Part shown: one piece after another, positions 36,187 through 44,799 of the stretch
How positions within the stretch are numbered: position 1 is the first letter of the stretch
Layout of the letters: each line of letters starts with the position of its first letter
Assembly: GCF_001424985.1 (NCBI RefSeq)
Contig: NZ_LMDA01000005.1
Span: 42,826-106,825, forward strand
Direction of reading: 5' to 3'
DNA: 64,000 bases
Source: Rhizobium sp. Root1212
GTDB lineage: Bacteria > Pseudomonadota > Alphaproteobacteria > Rhizobiales > Rhizobiaceae
Notes under the pieces: generated by a model
The model's database searches: none
What the model saw: the letters and a program-made list of their open reading frames with translations, nothing else
What the model was told of the DNA's origin: nothing
Position numbers and translations under genes: made by a program

Positions 36187-37914
36187 TCAGTGCATCAGCC
36201 GGAAGCGATGCAGAGAAATGAAGAGGCTGAGCAGTTTGTTGACCACGGGCTCGCCTTCGTTGCGGTTGCCCATCTCCTCAAGGGCCGTATCGATGGCGCT
36301 GGCGGCAGCCGTCAGTTCGGAAACGCTCATGTTCGCCATGACGCCGTAGATTTCGAGCGGCATGACCGCCTTTTCGACCTTGCCGTCCGTGACGATGCAG
36401 GCGCCCGCATGGGTATCGACCTGCCTGACGCAGTGGCACATCTCCGCACTCTCCTCGCCCACGACGACGAAGTAGGGCTTCGGCGCCGGCCAGAAGGTCG
36501 CGACCGCGCCGCGATCGATCGAAACGCCCTTGAACAGGCCGTTGACGATATGGCGTTTGCCATCGGCATAGCGCTGGATGACCGACAGGCGGCTGTATTT
36601 GACGCCATCGACTTCCGGCACCACCTTGCCATCCTTCAACGGCGCCCAGACTTCCTGATAGAACTTGGCGTGGCCGCGGCCATAGACGTCGAAGAAATAG
36701 ACCTTGGCCTGGCTGCCGTCCTCGGAGATTTCGAGCGGCACGATGTCCAACTGCTCCGGCGTGAGATCGCCGAGGCCGGGCACACCCTTCTTGCACATGC
36801 CGGAATAATCGATCTCGGCATTTTTCAAGAGCTTGCGGTTCTCCGCCACCAGCTCGCCGTCCTTGAAGACGTAAAGCGGGTTGATCTTCGACAGGCTGTC
36901 GGTCAGCACGATATCGGCGAAACGGCCCGGCGTCAGCGAGCCGATCTTGTCTTCCATGTGGAAGGAGCGCGCCGTGTTCAGGGTCGCCATCTTGATCGCA
37001 TGGATCGGGTTGATGCCCATCTCGGCGCAGAGCGAGATGATCCAGTCCATATGTCCCATGGTCAACAGGCGCTCGACCGAGATGTTGTCGGTGCAGAGCA
37101 TGAAGTTGTCGGTCGGCCATTTGCGGTCGACAATCGACCGCAACAGCACCTTGATCACTTCCGCGCTGCCGACGCCGAACTTGATATGGGTCGGGAAGCC
37201 GTAACGGATGCTCTTTTCGATGTCCTTCTCGTTCCAGACATCGTGATTGTTGGAGCAGCCGATGGCCGGCAGGTAGTTGAGGACCATGTCGGAGAGCGCG
37301 GTGACGCCCCAGTGACCATTCATGAACCCGCCGCGGGCGCGCACCCAGGCGGCTTTGCGGAAGTCGTCGTCATTGCCGGAGGAATAGGTGAAGTGCTCGA
37401 ACTCGCCGAGACCGATCACCGGCTCCATCTTCAAGACGGCTTCCGTAACGGAGGCCGCCGTCTTCTTGCCCGGCGCGAAGGCGTAGAGCCGGTAGGGCAG
37501 CTTGTCGTAGTCGCGGAACAGGTTTTCCGCCGCCTGCACGCCCTCTTCGCCGGCAGCACTCAACAGGTCGAGGCATTCGGAATAGATGGTCGTGGTGCCG
37601 CAGGGCACCATCGCCTCGGCCAGCGCCGTCGGATGGGCAAGCTGGGATTCGAAATGGATATGGGCATCGATCAGGCCCGGAATGGCATAAAGCCCCTTGC
37701 CGTCGAAAACGTCCTTCACCTTCAGCACGGCCTCGTCCGGGTTGAGCGCGACGATGCGCTTGTCGTGGACAAGGATCGAGCCCTGATAGACGGTCTCACC
37801 GTGCACATCGAGGATGTTGAGGTTCTTGAGAAGCAGGTCCGCTTCCCCTTCCCCGTTCAGGATGGCAAAAATGGCGCGCACCTTGTCGTAGTGAGCGGCT
37901 TCCACTGTATTCAC
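36187..37914 (-). CDS. Adenine deaminase-family amidohydrolase
   Basis: A 575-aa amidohydrolase of the Ade family. The metal motif reads DAHIHFESQ (about residue 75) instead of the DTHMHIESS of the Ade at 14157. MATLNTARSFHMEDKIGSLTPGRFADIVL and the C-terminal Ade-like domain are present, so the fold is complete. It starts with GTG at 37914, 6 bases after GGAGG; a longer reading to 38145 would run across the divergent promoter and into lysR. The sequence is far from the other Ade of this window, so its substrate may differ (another aminopurine, pterin or amide). It is divergent from a LysR regulator. Confidence 0.85.
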   Translation of the reverse strand: MNTVEAAHYDKVRAIFAILNGEGEADLLLKNLNILDVHGETVYQGSILVHDKRIVALNPDEAVLKVKDVFDGKGLYAIPGLIDAHIHFESQLAHPTALAEAMVPCGTTTIYSECLDLLSAAGEEGVQAAENLFRDYDKLPYRLYAFAPGKKTAASVTEAVLKMEPVIGLGEFEHFTYSSGNDDDFRKAAWVRARGGFMNGHWGVTALSDMVLNYLPAIGCSNNHDVWNEKDIEKSIRYGFPTHIKFGVGSAEVIKVLLRSIVDRKWPTDNFMLCTDNISVERLLTMGHMDWIISLCAEMGINPIHAIKMATLNTARSFHMEDKIGSLTPGRFADIVLTDSLSKINPLYVFKDGELVAENRKLLKNAEIDYSGMCKKGVPGLGDLTPEQLDIVPLEISEDGSQAKVYFFDVYGRGHAKFYQEVWAPLKDGKVVPEVDGVKYSRLSVIQRYADGKRHIVNGLFKGVSIDRGAVATFWPAPKPYFVVVGEESAEMCHCVRQVDTHAGACIVTDGKVEKAVMPLEIYGVMANMSVSELTAAASAIDTALEEMGNRNEGEPVVNKLLSLFISLHRFRLMH

Positions 37915-37993
37915 TGTAGTCCTCCAGTCAGTCTCCGCGGCGGCTCCTGCCCCCGCGCCTCTTGAAAACCATAGAACGCGATTGAACCGTTTC

Positions 37994-38032
37994 CGAAAAG
38001 CAGTATTTTCTGCGCAGAGCGTGCGCTTTTCG
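37994..38032. promoter_or_regulatory. Nested palindromes in the deaminase/lysR divergent region
   Basis: CGAAAAGC (37994-38001) and GCTTTTCG (38025-38032) are inverted repeats 23 bases apart. Between them are GCAG-N6-CTGC (38000-38013) and a perfect TCTGCGCAGA (38009-38018). Such nested dyads between a lysR gene and its target fit a LysR binding region. Confidence 0.5.
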
Positions 38033-38054
38033 AGAACGGATGGAGGAGACGGAG

Positions 38055-38957
38055 ATGCTGCATTCCCGCGTGCTGCGCTATATCGACGAGGTGGCGCGGC
38101 TGGGCTCGATCCGGGCGGCCGGCGAGCGCCTGAACGTCGCGCCATCGGCGATCAACAAGCATGTGCTACAGCTGGAAGAGGCGATCGGCGAGCCGCTGTT
38201 CGAGCGGCTGCCGCGCGGCCTGCGCCTGACGCCCGCCGGCGAAATCCTGCTTGCCCATGTGCGCCGGACGATCAAGGAATACAGCCAGGTCGAGGCGGAA
38301 ATCCGCGATATCAAGACCCTACAGAGCGGCGAAGTCATCATCGCCACGATGAACGGCCTTGCCGGCGGCATCGTGCCGAAGGCAGCGGCCAGTTTTTGCG
38401 CCCGCCACCCGCGCCTGAAAATTTCCATCCGGGTGATGTTCGTGCGCGATATCGTGCAGGCTGTCATCGACGGCGAGGCAGATCTCGGCCTTGCCTTCAA
38501 CCTGCCCGCCATGCCCCAACTCGAAACGCTCTGGAAGATCGACACGCGGCTGGGCGCCGTCGTCTCGCCCGAGCATCCGCTGGCCACCATGGAGACCCTG
38601 CCGCTTTCCTTCTGCGAGCCCTATCCGCTGATCTTTGCCGACAAGTCGATGCTGATCCACGGCATCGTCGCCGAAGCCTTCATGGAAGCGGGGCTTAGCG
38701 TGGAGCCCGCCTTCCTCACCAACTCCATCGAGGCGATGAAGTGCCTTGCCGCCAGCGGCGACGGCATCGCTTTTCTCAGCAAGTTCGACATTGCCGAGGA
38801 GCAGCGCAACGGCCTCCTGACCTATGTGCAGATCCGCGACCGCACCTTCGGAAAGAACGTGCTCTCGCTCGTCCAGCGCGAAAAGCGCGGCCGTGCGCTG
38901 GCCGCCTCGATGTTCGCCGATGAGATCATGCGTGCGTTGCGGGCGGCGGTGGAATGA
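38055..38957 (+). CDS. LysR family transcriptional regulator
   Basis: A 300-aa regulator with an N-terminal winged helix-turn-helix (GSIRAAGERLNVAPSAINKHVLQLEEAIGEPLFERLPRG, about residues 17-55) and a LysR effector domain. The ATG at 38055 lies 7 bases after GGAGGA; the ATG at 38040 is an alternative. It is divergent from the adenine-deaminase-like gene and is probably its regulator. A stem-loop follows the stop. Confidence 0.92.
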   Translation: MLHSRVLRYIDEVARLGSIRAAGERLNVAPSAINKHVLQLEEAIGEPLFERLPRGLRLTPAGEILLAHVRRTIKEYSQVEAEIRDIKTLQSGEVIIATMNGLAGGIVPKAAASFCARHPRLKISIRVMFVRDIVQAVIDGEADLGLAFNLPAMPQLETLWKIDTRLGAVVSPEHPLATMETLPLSFCEPYPLIFADKSMLIHGIVAEAFMEAGLSVEPAFLTNSIEAMKCLAASGDGIAFLSKFDIAEEQRNGLLTYVQIRDRTFGKNVLSLVQREKRGRALAASMFADEIMRALRAAVE

Positions 38958-38973
38958 GGTGAATTGGCTCTTC

Positions 38974-38994
38974 AGGAGATTTTGTAAATCTCCT
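38974..38994 (+). terminator. Stem-loop after lysR
   Basis: AGGAGATTT-TGT-AAATCTCCT, a 9-bp perfect stem with a 3-base loop, 16 bases after the lysR stop. Only ACATTTC follows, so it is a modest terminator. Confidence 0.55.
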
Positions 38995-39032
38995 ACATTT
39001 CAATTGACGAATGTAGCTTTCTTCACTATATC
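38993..39032 (+). promoter_or_regulatory. Sigma-70 promoter with overlapping inverted repeat
   Basis: TTGACG (39004-39009), 17 bases, TATATC (39027-39032) is a good housekeeping-type promoter for the importer operon starting at 39111. An inverted repeat CTACATT-N10-AATGTAG (38993-38999 and 39010-39016) covers the -35 element, where a repressor such as the operon's RpiR protein could bind. Confidence 0.65.
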
Positions 39033-39110
39033 CGAAATCACGCACGGCGAGAGAGACTTGAAGGCTCTGGCTTTCATAGGGGCCGTGACGTTTACCTGGA
39101 GGAAATCGAT

Positions 39111-40130
39111 ATGAAACGCCGTTTCGCGCTGGCTTCAGCGCTCGCAGTCCTGTGCTCGCATGTCTTCTCGGCCGGTGTCGCCGAAGCCGCGGGGATGACT
39201 GTTTATTGCCCGATGTCGGAAGACGATTGCGGCGCCGTCCTGAAGGCCTTCAAGGACGATACCGGTATCGAGGCGCAGTTCGTGCGCATCGGGGCCGGCG
39301 AAATCCTGGCCCGTATCCGCGCTGAAAAAGCCAATCCGCAGGCTGGCCTGTGGCTCGCAGGTGCGGCCGACAACTTCATCCAGGCCGCCAGCGAAGGCCT
39401 GCTCGCCGCGCACAAGGCGGCTAACATCGACAAGGTCGACCAGCGCTACACCGACAAGGAAGGCCGCTGGACGCCGATCTCGCTGTCGCCCATCGTCTTC
39501 GCCTACAGCCAGCAGGTCCTCGATGAGATCGGCGCCAAGCCGCCGACCAGCTGGAAGTCCTTCGCCGATCCGGTCTTCAAGGACAGTGTCGCACTCGCCC
39601 ATCCGGCATCTTCAGGCACCGCCTATGTGGCGCTCGCCTCGATCGTCCAGCTTCTGGGCGAAGAGCCGGCCTTTGAACTGATGAAGGAAGTCGACAAGAA
39701 CGTCGTGCAGTACACCCGCTCGGGTGTCGCTCCGTCGCGAATGGTCGCCAACAACGAGATCGCGCTTGCCATGGCCTATACGCAGGACATCGAAGCCGCC
39801 CTCGCACAGGGTTATCCGATCGGCTATTCCTTCCCGGAAGAAGGCACCGGCTTTGAAGTCAATGCCGCAGCCGCAGTCGCCAATGCACCGGAAGAGCAGG
39901 CCAAGGGTGCGAGCGCCTTCCTCGACTGGGTGCTGACCGACAAGGGCCAGGCTGCCATGGGCGCAACCTTCCGCGGCCCAATCGTGCCGGGCTACAAGAA
40001 CCCCAACGCCAAGATCGACCTCTCCAGCGTGAAGATGATCGATTACGATTTCACCTGGGCGGGCCAGAACCGGGCACGCCTGCTGGAGCGCTACGAAAAC
40101 GACGTGCGCCATAAGGCCGACGCCAAGTAA
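39111..40130 (+). CDS. AfuA/FbpA-type ABC transporter substrate-binding protein
   Basis: A 339-aa periplasmic binding protein with a signal peptide (residues 1-26, ending AEA|AG) and the AfuA/FbpA-type start (MTVYCPMSEDDCGAVLKAFKDDTGIEAQF). Homologues are often labelled iron(III)-binding, but AfuA of Actinobacillus binds hexose and heptulose phosphates. The paired tyrosines that hold iron in FbpA are not evident here, and the operon contains a sugar-phosphate-type regulator and a phosphatase. A phosphorylated sugar or polyol is therefore the more likely ligand (inference). RBS GGAGG. Confidence 0.86.
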   Translation: MKRRFALASALAVLCSHVFSAGVAEAAGMTVYCPMSEDDCGAVLKAFKDDTGIEAQFVRIGAGEILARIRAEKANPQAGLWLAGAADNFIQAASEGLLAAHKAANIDKVDQRYTDKEGRWTPISLSPIVFAYSQQVLDEIGAKPPTSWKSFADPVFKDSVALAHPASSGTAYVALASIVQLLGEEPAFELMKEVDKNVVQYTRSGVAPSRMVANNEIALAMAYTQDIEAALAQGYPIGYSFPEEGTGFEVNAAAAVANAPEEQAKGASAFLDWVLTDKGQAAMGATFRGPIVPGYKNPNAKIDLSSVKMIDYDFTWAGQNRARLLERYENDVRHKADAK

Positions 40131-40157
40131 CGGCGGCAGGCCCTATAACAGCAGGCA

Positions 40158-40195
40158 GGAGCATTCCCGCCTATTCTCCGGCGCGGGAATGCTCC
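40158..40195 (+). terminator. Long hairpin between binding protein and permease genes
   Basis: GGAGCATTCCCGC pairs perfectly with GCGGGAATGCTCC (13-bp stem, 12-base loop), followed by ACTCTTTTGTCTT. In an ABC operon this arrangement typically protects the abundant binding-protein mRNA and lowers permease expression. It could also terminate part of the transcripts. Confidence 0.75.
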
Positions 40196-40257
40196 ACTCT
40201 TTTGTCTTACGCGATTCCGAGCGGCAGGCCGTTCCTGGAATTGCCCAAGGAGCCCCC

Positions 40258-41940
40258 ATGACCCTCGTTTCGCAAGCGACCCCGCCCGCAAGGAGCGGGA
40301 CGTCGCCGGCCTTTCTGCGCAAGATCGTCGTCGATCCGTGGCTGTTCGGCATCTTCGCCCTCGTCACACTCTCGGTATTAGTCTTCGCCGCCCTGCCGAT
40401 CTTCGTCGTGATGAAGCAGGCCGTCGTCACCGATCACGGTTTCGATCTCGGCGTGCTGATCGACACGCTGTCCCAGTCCTTCGTCTGGACCTCGTTCCTC
40501 AACACGCTGTTGCTCGGCGCGACCTCGGCTGTGATCGCCACGGCCGCCGGCTTCCTGCTCGCTTTCTGCGCGACGCGCACCACCATGCCCGGAAAAACCT
40601 TCGTGCACGGCGTGGCGCTGCTGCCGATCATCTCACCGCCCTTCGTCATGGCGCTGGCGGTGGTCATCCTGTTCGGCCGCTCGGGCCTCATCACCCGCGA
40701 GTTGCTCGGCATCCGCAACGCCAATGTCTACGGCTTCCATAGCCTTGTTTTGATTCAGTCGCTGGCCTTCACGCCCATCGCCTATCTCAACATCCGCGGA
40801 ATGCTGCAGTCGATCGATACGGCGCTGGAAGATGCTTCCGCCTCGCTCGGCGCCTCGCGCTGGACGACCTTTTCGCGGGTGACGCTACCGCTGGTGACAC
40901 CGGCGATCCTGTCCTCGACGCTGCTCGTCTTCGTCAAGTCGGTCGAGGACTTCGGCAATCCGATGCTGATCGGCGGCAATTACAACACGCTCGCCGTCGA
41001 GGCCTATTCGCAGATGGTCGGCTATTTCAACCTGCAGGCCGGCGCGCTGCTCGCAAGCCTCATGCTGGTGCCGTCCATGACCGCCTTCCTCATCCATCGC
41101 TACTGGGTGAGCAAGCGCAGCTACGTCACCGTCACCGGCAAGCCGTCTACCCAGACGATCCGCATTTCCGGCGGGGTCGTCGTGCCGCTGACGCTCGGCT
41201 GCTACGCCATCGTCGCCGCCATCCTGCTGTTCTACCTGACGGTGGTCTACGTCTCCTTCACCAAGCTGCCCGGCGTCAATAACACGCTGACGCTCGATCA
41301 CTACGCCACCGTCTTCACGGCCGGCTTCCAGACGCTCACCAACTCGCTGCTGCTCGCCGGCATCGCCACTCCGATCACCGCCATCGCCGGCATGTTGATC
41401 GCCTACCTTCTGATCCGTAAGGCGTTTCCGGGCAGCTTCCTCTTGCGATGGGCGACACTGCTCTCCTTCGCCGCCCCCGGCACCATCCTCGGTATCGGCT
41501 ATGTCAGCACGTTCAATGCGGCCCCCCTGCTGCTCACCGGCACCGCCTTCATCGTCGTCGCTGCCATGGTGGTGAAGAACCTGCAGGTCGGCATCGAGGC
41601 GGGCTCCAACCAGCTGCGCCAGATCGACAAGTCGATCGAGGAGGCTTCCACCATCCTCGGCGCCTCGAACACGCGGACCTTCTTCCAGGTCACGCTGCCG
41701 CTCCTGAAGCCCGCGCTGTTCACCTCGCTCTCCTATGCGCTCACCCGCTCGCTGACGACGCTGTCGGCGGTGATCTTCCTGGTCTCGGCCAACTGGACGC
41801 TGATCACCGTCACCATCCTCTCGCAGGTGGAAACGCTGAAGCTCGGCGTCGCGGCGGCCTATTGCAGCATCCTCGTCTTCGTCGTGCTCGCCATCCTGGC
41901 GGTCATGCAGCTCGTTCTCAATTCGGCATCGAAGAGGTAA
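40258..41940 (+). CDS. AfuB-type ABC transporter permease (fused double permease)
   Basis: A 560-aa membrane protein with about 12 helices in two halves, each with an EAA loop (DTALEDASASLGASRWTTFSRVTLP and DKSIEEASTILGASNTRTFFQVTLP). A single gene thus supplies both channel halves, as in AfuB/FbpB. The ATG at 40258 follows AAGGAG; an extension to 40189 overlaps the hairpin and is not used. The ATPase gene follows after 5 bases. Confidence 0.92.
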   Translation: MTLVSQATPPARSGTSPAFLRKIVVDPWLFGIFALVTLSVLVFAALPIFVVMKQAVVTDHGFDLGVLIDTLSQSFVWTSFLNTLLLGATSAVIATAAGFLLAFCATRTTMPGKTFVHGVALLPIISPPFVMALAVVILFGRSGLITRELLGIRNANVYGFHSLVLIQSLAFTPIAYLNIRGMLQSIDTALEDASASLGASRWTTFSRVTLPLVTPAILSSTLLVFVKSVEDFGNPMLIGGNYNTLAVEAYSQMVGYFNLQAGALLASLMLVPSMTAFLIHRYWVSKRSYVTVTGKPSTQTIRISGGVVVPLTLGCYAIVAAILLFYLTVVYVSFTKLPGVNNTLTLDHYATVFTAGFQTLTNSLLLAGIATPITAIAGMLIAYLLIRKAFPGSFLLRWATLLSFAAPGTILGIGYVSTFNAAPLLLTGTAFIVVAAMVVKNLQVGIEAGSNQLRQIDKSIEEASTILGASNTRTFFQVTLPLLKPALFTSLSYALTRSLTTLSAVIFLVSANWTLITVTILSQVETLKLGVAAAYCSILVFVVLAILAVMQLVLNSASKR

Positions 41941-41945
41941 GCCCC

Positions 41946-43043
41946 ATGTCGAAAGTCATCTTCTCCAATATAACCAAGCGCTTCCCCGGCGTGGCCGGCG
42001 CAACCGCCGTCGACCGTCTGAACCTCACCATCGAGGAAGGCACGCTCGTCACCCTGCTCGGCCCCTCCGGCTGCGGCAAGACGACGACGCTGCGCATGCT
42101 CGCCGGCTTCGAGACGCCCTCGGACGGTACCATCACCATCGGCGGCCGCGACGTCACCAATGTTCCCGTCAATGCCCGCAATGTCGGCATGGTGTTCCAG
42201 AGCTACGCCCTCTTCCCGCACATGACGGTGCGTGAAAACGTCGAATACGGCGTGCGCCTGCTCAGCCTGCCGAAGGCCGAGATGAAGGACCGCGTCAACA
42301 CCATCCTCGAGACCATGGCGCTCGCCCAATATGCCGATCGCTCGCCGTCGCGTCTTTCGGGCGGCCAGCAGCAGCGCGTGGCGCTCGCCCGCGCCGTCGT
42401 CACCCAGCCGAAGGTGCTGCTGTTCGACGAACCGCTGTCCAACCTCGATGCCCAGCTGCGCGAACGCATGCGCGACGAACTGCGCGCCATCCAGCTGCGC
42501 CTCGGCATCACCAGCCTCTACGTCACCCACGACCAGAGCGAGGCCATGGCGATTTCCGATCGCGTGGTCGTGATGCGCAACGGCGTTATCGAGCAGGACG
42601 ACAGCCCGCTCAACGTCTATTCGCGCCCCGGCACCGGCTTCGTCGCCGAGTTCATGGGAAAGGCCAACATCCTGAACGGCAAGGTCGAAGCGGTCGACGA
42701 CACCACGGTCAGCGTGCGTATCGCCTCGACGGTCGCCTTCGCGCTGGCGCGGAATGGCCGCGATTTCAAGCTGGGTCAAGCCGTGCGTTGCGTCGTACGC
42801 CCGGAGCATATCCGCGTCGATGCCGATGGCACGATGGAGGCGAAGGTGCGCCGCGTCGTCTTCCAGGGCGCCTATGTCGAATACCTCACCGACCTCGAAG
42901 GCCAGGAATGCGTCTTCCTCGACACGGATTACTACAAGTCCGGTGTCGCCGAGGTCGGTCAGACCTTGAAACTCTCCATCGACAGCCGGCCCGTCTGGGT
43001 CCTGCCGGAAACGGAAACTGCCACATTGGGAAAAGCCGCATGA
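41946..43043 (+). CDS. AfuC-type ABC transporter ATP-binding protein
   Basis: A 365-aa ATPase with intact Walker A GPSGCGKTTTL (about residues 40-50), signature LSGGQQQRVALAR, Walker B LLFDEPLSNLD, switch His in THDQSEAM, and a C-terminal TOBE-type domain. The start at 41946 is chosen by the family N-terminus (MSKVIFSNITKRF). The stop overlaps the next start (ATGA), which couples translation to the phosphatase gene and ties the two functions together. Confidence 0.93.
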   Translation: MSKVIFSNITKRFPGVAGATAVDRLNLTIEEGTLVTLLGPSGCGKTTTLRMLAGFETPSDGTITIGGRDVTNVPVNARNVGMVFQSYALFPHMTVRENVEYGVRLLSLPKAEMKDRVNTILETMALAQYADRSPSRLSGGQQQRVALARAVVTQPKVLLFDEPLSNLDAQLRERMRDELRAIQLRLGITSLYVTHDQSEAMAISDRVVVMRNGVIEQDDSPLNVYSRPGTGFVAEFMGKANILNGKVEAVDDTTVSVRIASTVAFALARNGRDFKLGQAVRCVVRPEHIRVDADGTMEAKVRRVVFQGAYVEYLTDLEGQECVFLDTDYYKSGVAEVGQTLKLSIDSRPVWVLPETETATLGKAA

Positions 43044-43897
43044 CACTCACCAAGCCCATCACCGACAACCTCCTCGAAACCATCGTAGACGTGGCCCGAG
43101 AGGCGGCAATCGCCGCTGGGCAGGTTGCCCATCGCGGCTTCGTCAATGCGAGCCCGGAAACGCTGGCGACGGAACAGAAGGCCGGCTTCTTCGACATCGT
43201 GACGGCCTCCGACAAGGCGGCGGAAAAGGCCGCCTGCGGCGTCATCTGGTCGCGCATTCCCGCCTCCCGCATCCTCGGCGAAGAAGGCGGCTGGCAGGGC
43301 GAAGGCGATACCACCTGGATCATCGACCCGATCGACGGCACTAGCAATTTCGCCTCGGGCCTGCCCTTCTTCGCCGTCTCGATCGCTGCCTACCACAAGG
43401 GCGAACCGGTCTGCGGCGTGATCTACGATCCCGTCCGCGAAGAACTGTTCATGGCAGCCGGCGGCCGCCTGACGCTGAACGGTGAAGCGGTTACGCCGTT
43501 CCTGCGCGGACGCACCGATCGGGAGGTCGAGGTGCTGACCAACGCCCCCTACGAGGGCGCGCGTCCCTCGCGGGAGGCGCAGGAGGCCCATGCCGACCTC
43601 GTCAACTCGTTCCGCGCCGTGCGCCGCCTCGGCTCCTGCGCGCTGCATCTGGCCTATGTCGCCGTCGGGCGCGTCGCCATCTGCTACGAATCGAAGTTCA
43701 GCGCCTGGGACATCGCCGCCGGCATCCAGCTCGTCCAGGCGGCGGGCGGCGAGGTCCATGCGCGCGATGCGGACGGCAAGCCTGTGGAACCGCGTGAAGA
43801 TGCGCTCGACTCCGTCAAAAGGCTCGTTGTGGCGCAGCCCGGTTTTGACTATCAATCGTCCTGCCTGTCGAAGCTGATGGCCGACGGGACGTTGTAG
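43040..43897 (+). CDS. Inositol monophosphatase-family phosphatase
   Basis: A 285-aa Mg-dependent phosphatase. The metal site is complete: GEE at 80-82, DPIDGTSNF at 96-104, and WDIAAG near residue 237. Family members hydrolyse inositol phosphate, fructose 1,6-bisphosphate, histidinol phosphate or other small phosphates. Its coupling to an AfuABC-like importer suggests that it dephosphorylates the imported compound. Overlaps the ATPase stop by 4 bases and is followed by rpiR. Confidence 0.9.
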   Translation: MTLTKPITDNLLETIVDVAREAAIAAGQVAHRGFVNASPETLATEQKAGFFDIVTASDKAAEKAACGVIWSRIPASRILGEEGGWQGEGDTTWIIDPIDGTSNFASGLPFFAVSIAAYHKGEPVCGVIYDPVREELFMAAGGRLTLNGEAVTPFLRGRTDREVEVLTNAPYEGARPSREAQEAHADLVNSFRAVRRLGSCALHLAYVAVGRVAICYESKFSAWDIAAGIQLVQAAGGEVHARDADGKPVEPREDALDSVKRLVVAQPGFDYQSSCLSKLMADGTL

Positions 43898-43919
43898 TCT
43901 TTACGAAACAAAGGGTTTC

Positions 43920-44702
43920 ATGCTCGACCTGATCCGGCAATCCCTGTCGCACTTCACGCCCGCCGAACGCAGGATCGCGGAAGCGATCCTCGATACGCCG
44001 AGCACGGCCATCACCTGGTCGATCACGGATGCGGCAAGGATCGCCAAGGTCAGCGAACCCTCGGTCATCCGCTTCTGCCGTCGGCTCGATTGCGACGGCT
44101 TTCCGGATTTCCGCCTGAAGCTCGCCCAGCAGCTGGCCGTGCGCCAGCCGCCGGAGAGCCCGGCGGAAAACGGCGACGACCCGTTCACCGGTCTCGTCGA
44201 TGACATCTTCAATCGTGCTGCCGCTGCCCTTCGCGAAGCCCGGCACGATCTCGACCTCGACGGCCTGCGCCGCGCCGTCGACATGCTCGCCGCCGCCCGC
44301 CGCATCGACGTCTACGGCTATGGCGGCTCCGGCTTCCTCGCCAGCGAGGCGCAGCATCGTCTTGCCTCGCTCGGCATCGCCAGCGTCGCCTATGCCGACC
44401 CGACCCTGCAGATGATCTCCGCCCCGCGGCTGACGGCGCAGGACGTGCTCTTCGTGCTCTCCTTCTCGGGCCGCACGAGCTATCTCATCTCGAATATGGA
44501 AATCGCCAAGAAGGCGGGCGCGCGCATCCTTTCGATCTCCCCCGGCGGTTCGATCGTCGCTTCGCTCGCAGACGAGAACATCAATCTCAACGCCTACCGC
44601 GCCTCCAGCCACCCCCTGAGCGTGCCAACCGGCCGTGGACCGATGTATGTCATGCTCGACGTACTGTTCGTCCTGCTTGCCCGCCAGAGCAAGCCCGCTT
44701 AA
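43920..44702 (+). CDS. RpiR family transcriptional regulator
   Basis: A 260-aa regulator. The N-terminal RpiR helix-turn-helix is residues about 1-75 (ERRIAEAILDTPSTAITWSITDAARIAKVSEPSVIRFCRRL). The C-terminal SIS domain (about 100-240; VYGYGGSGFLASEAQHRLASLG, VLSFSGRTSYLI) senses phosphosugars in known members. As the last gene of the importer/phosphatase operon, it is the likely local regulator, with a candidate site at 38993-39016. Confidence 0.92.
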   Translation: MLDLIRQSLSHFTPAERRIAEAILDTPSTAITWSITDAARIAKVSEPSVIRFCRRLDCDGFPDFRLKLAQQLAVRQPPESPAENGDDPFTGLVDDIFNRAAAALREARHDLDLDGLRRAVDMLAAARRIDVYGYGGSGFLASEAQHRLASLGIASVAYADPTLQMISAPRLTAQDVLFVLSFSGRTSYLISNMEIAKKAGARILSISPGGSIVASLADENINLNAYRASSHPLSVPTGRGPMYVMLDVLFVLLARQSKPA

Positions 44703-44799
44703 CTTCCTGCCGTGTGGCCGCAATCACCGCCACCCATGATCGCGACCGAACGATGATCGGGCCGTCTCCTCCCATTCGCCGTGCCGAAAGGTCTCTTCC

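Noticed and set aside
36184..37965. A 593-codon open frame on the plus strand
   Set aside because: Exact antisense shadow of the adenine-deaminase-family gene, with shadow-type composition.
39111..41940. Iron(III) importer annotation for the AfuA/AfuB-like genes
   Set aside because: Gene context (phosphatase, RpiR) and the lack of a visible double-tyrosine iron site favour a phosphorylated organic ligand. Iron transport cannot be fully excluded.
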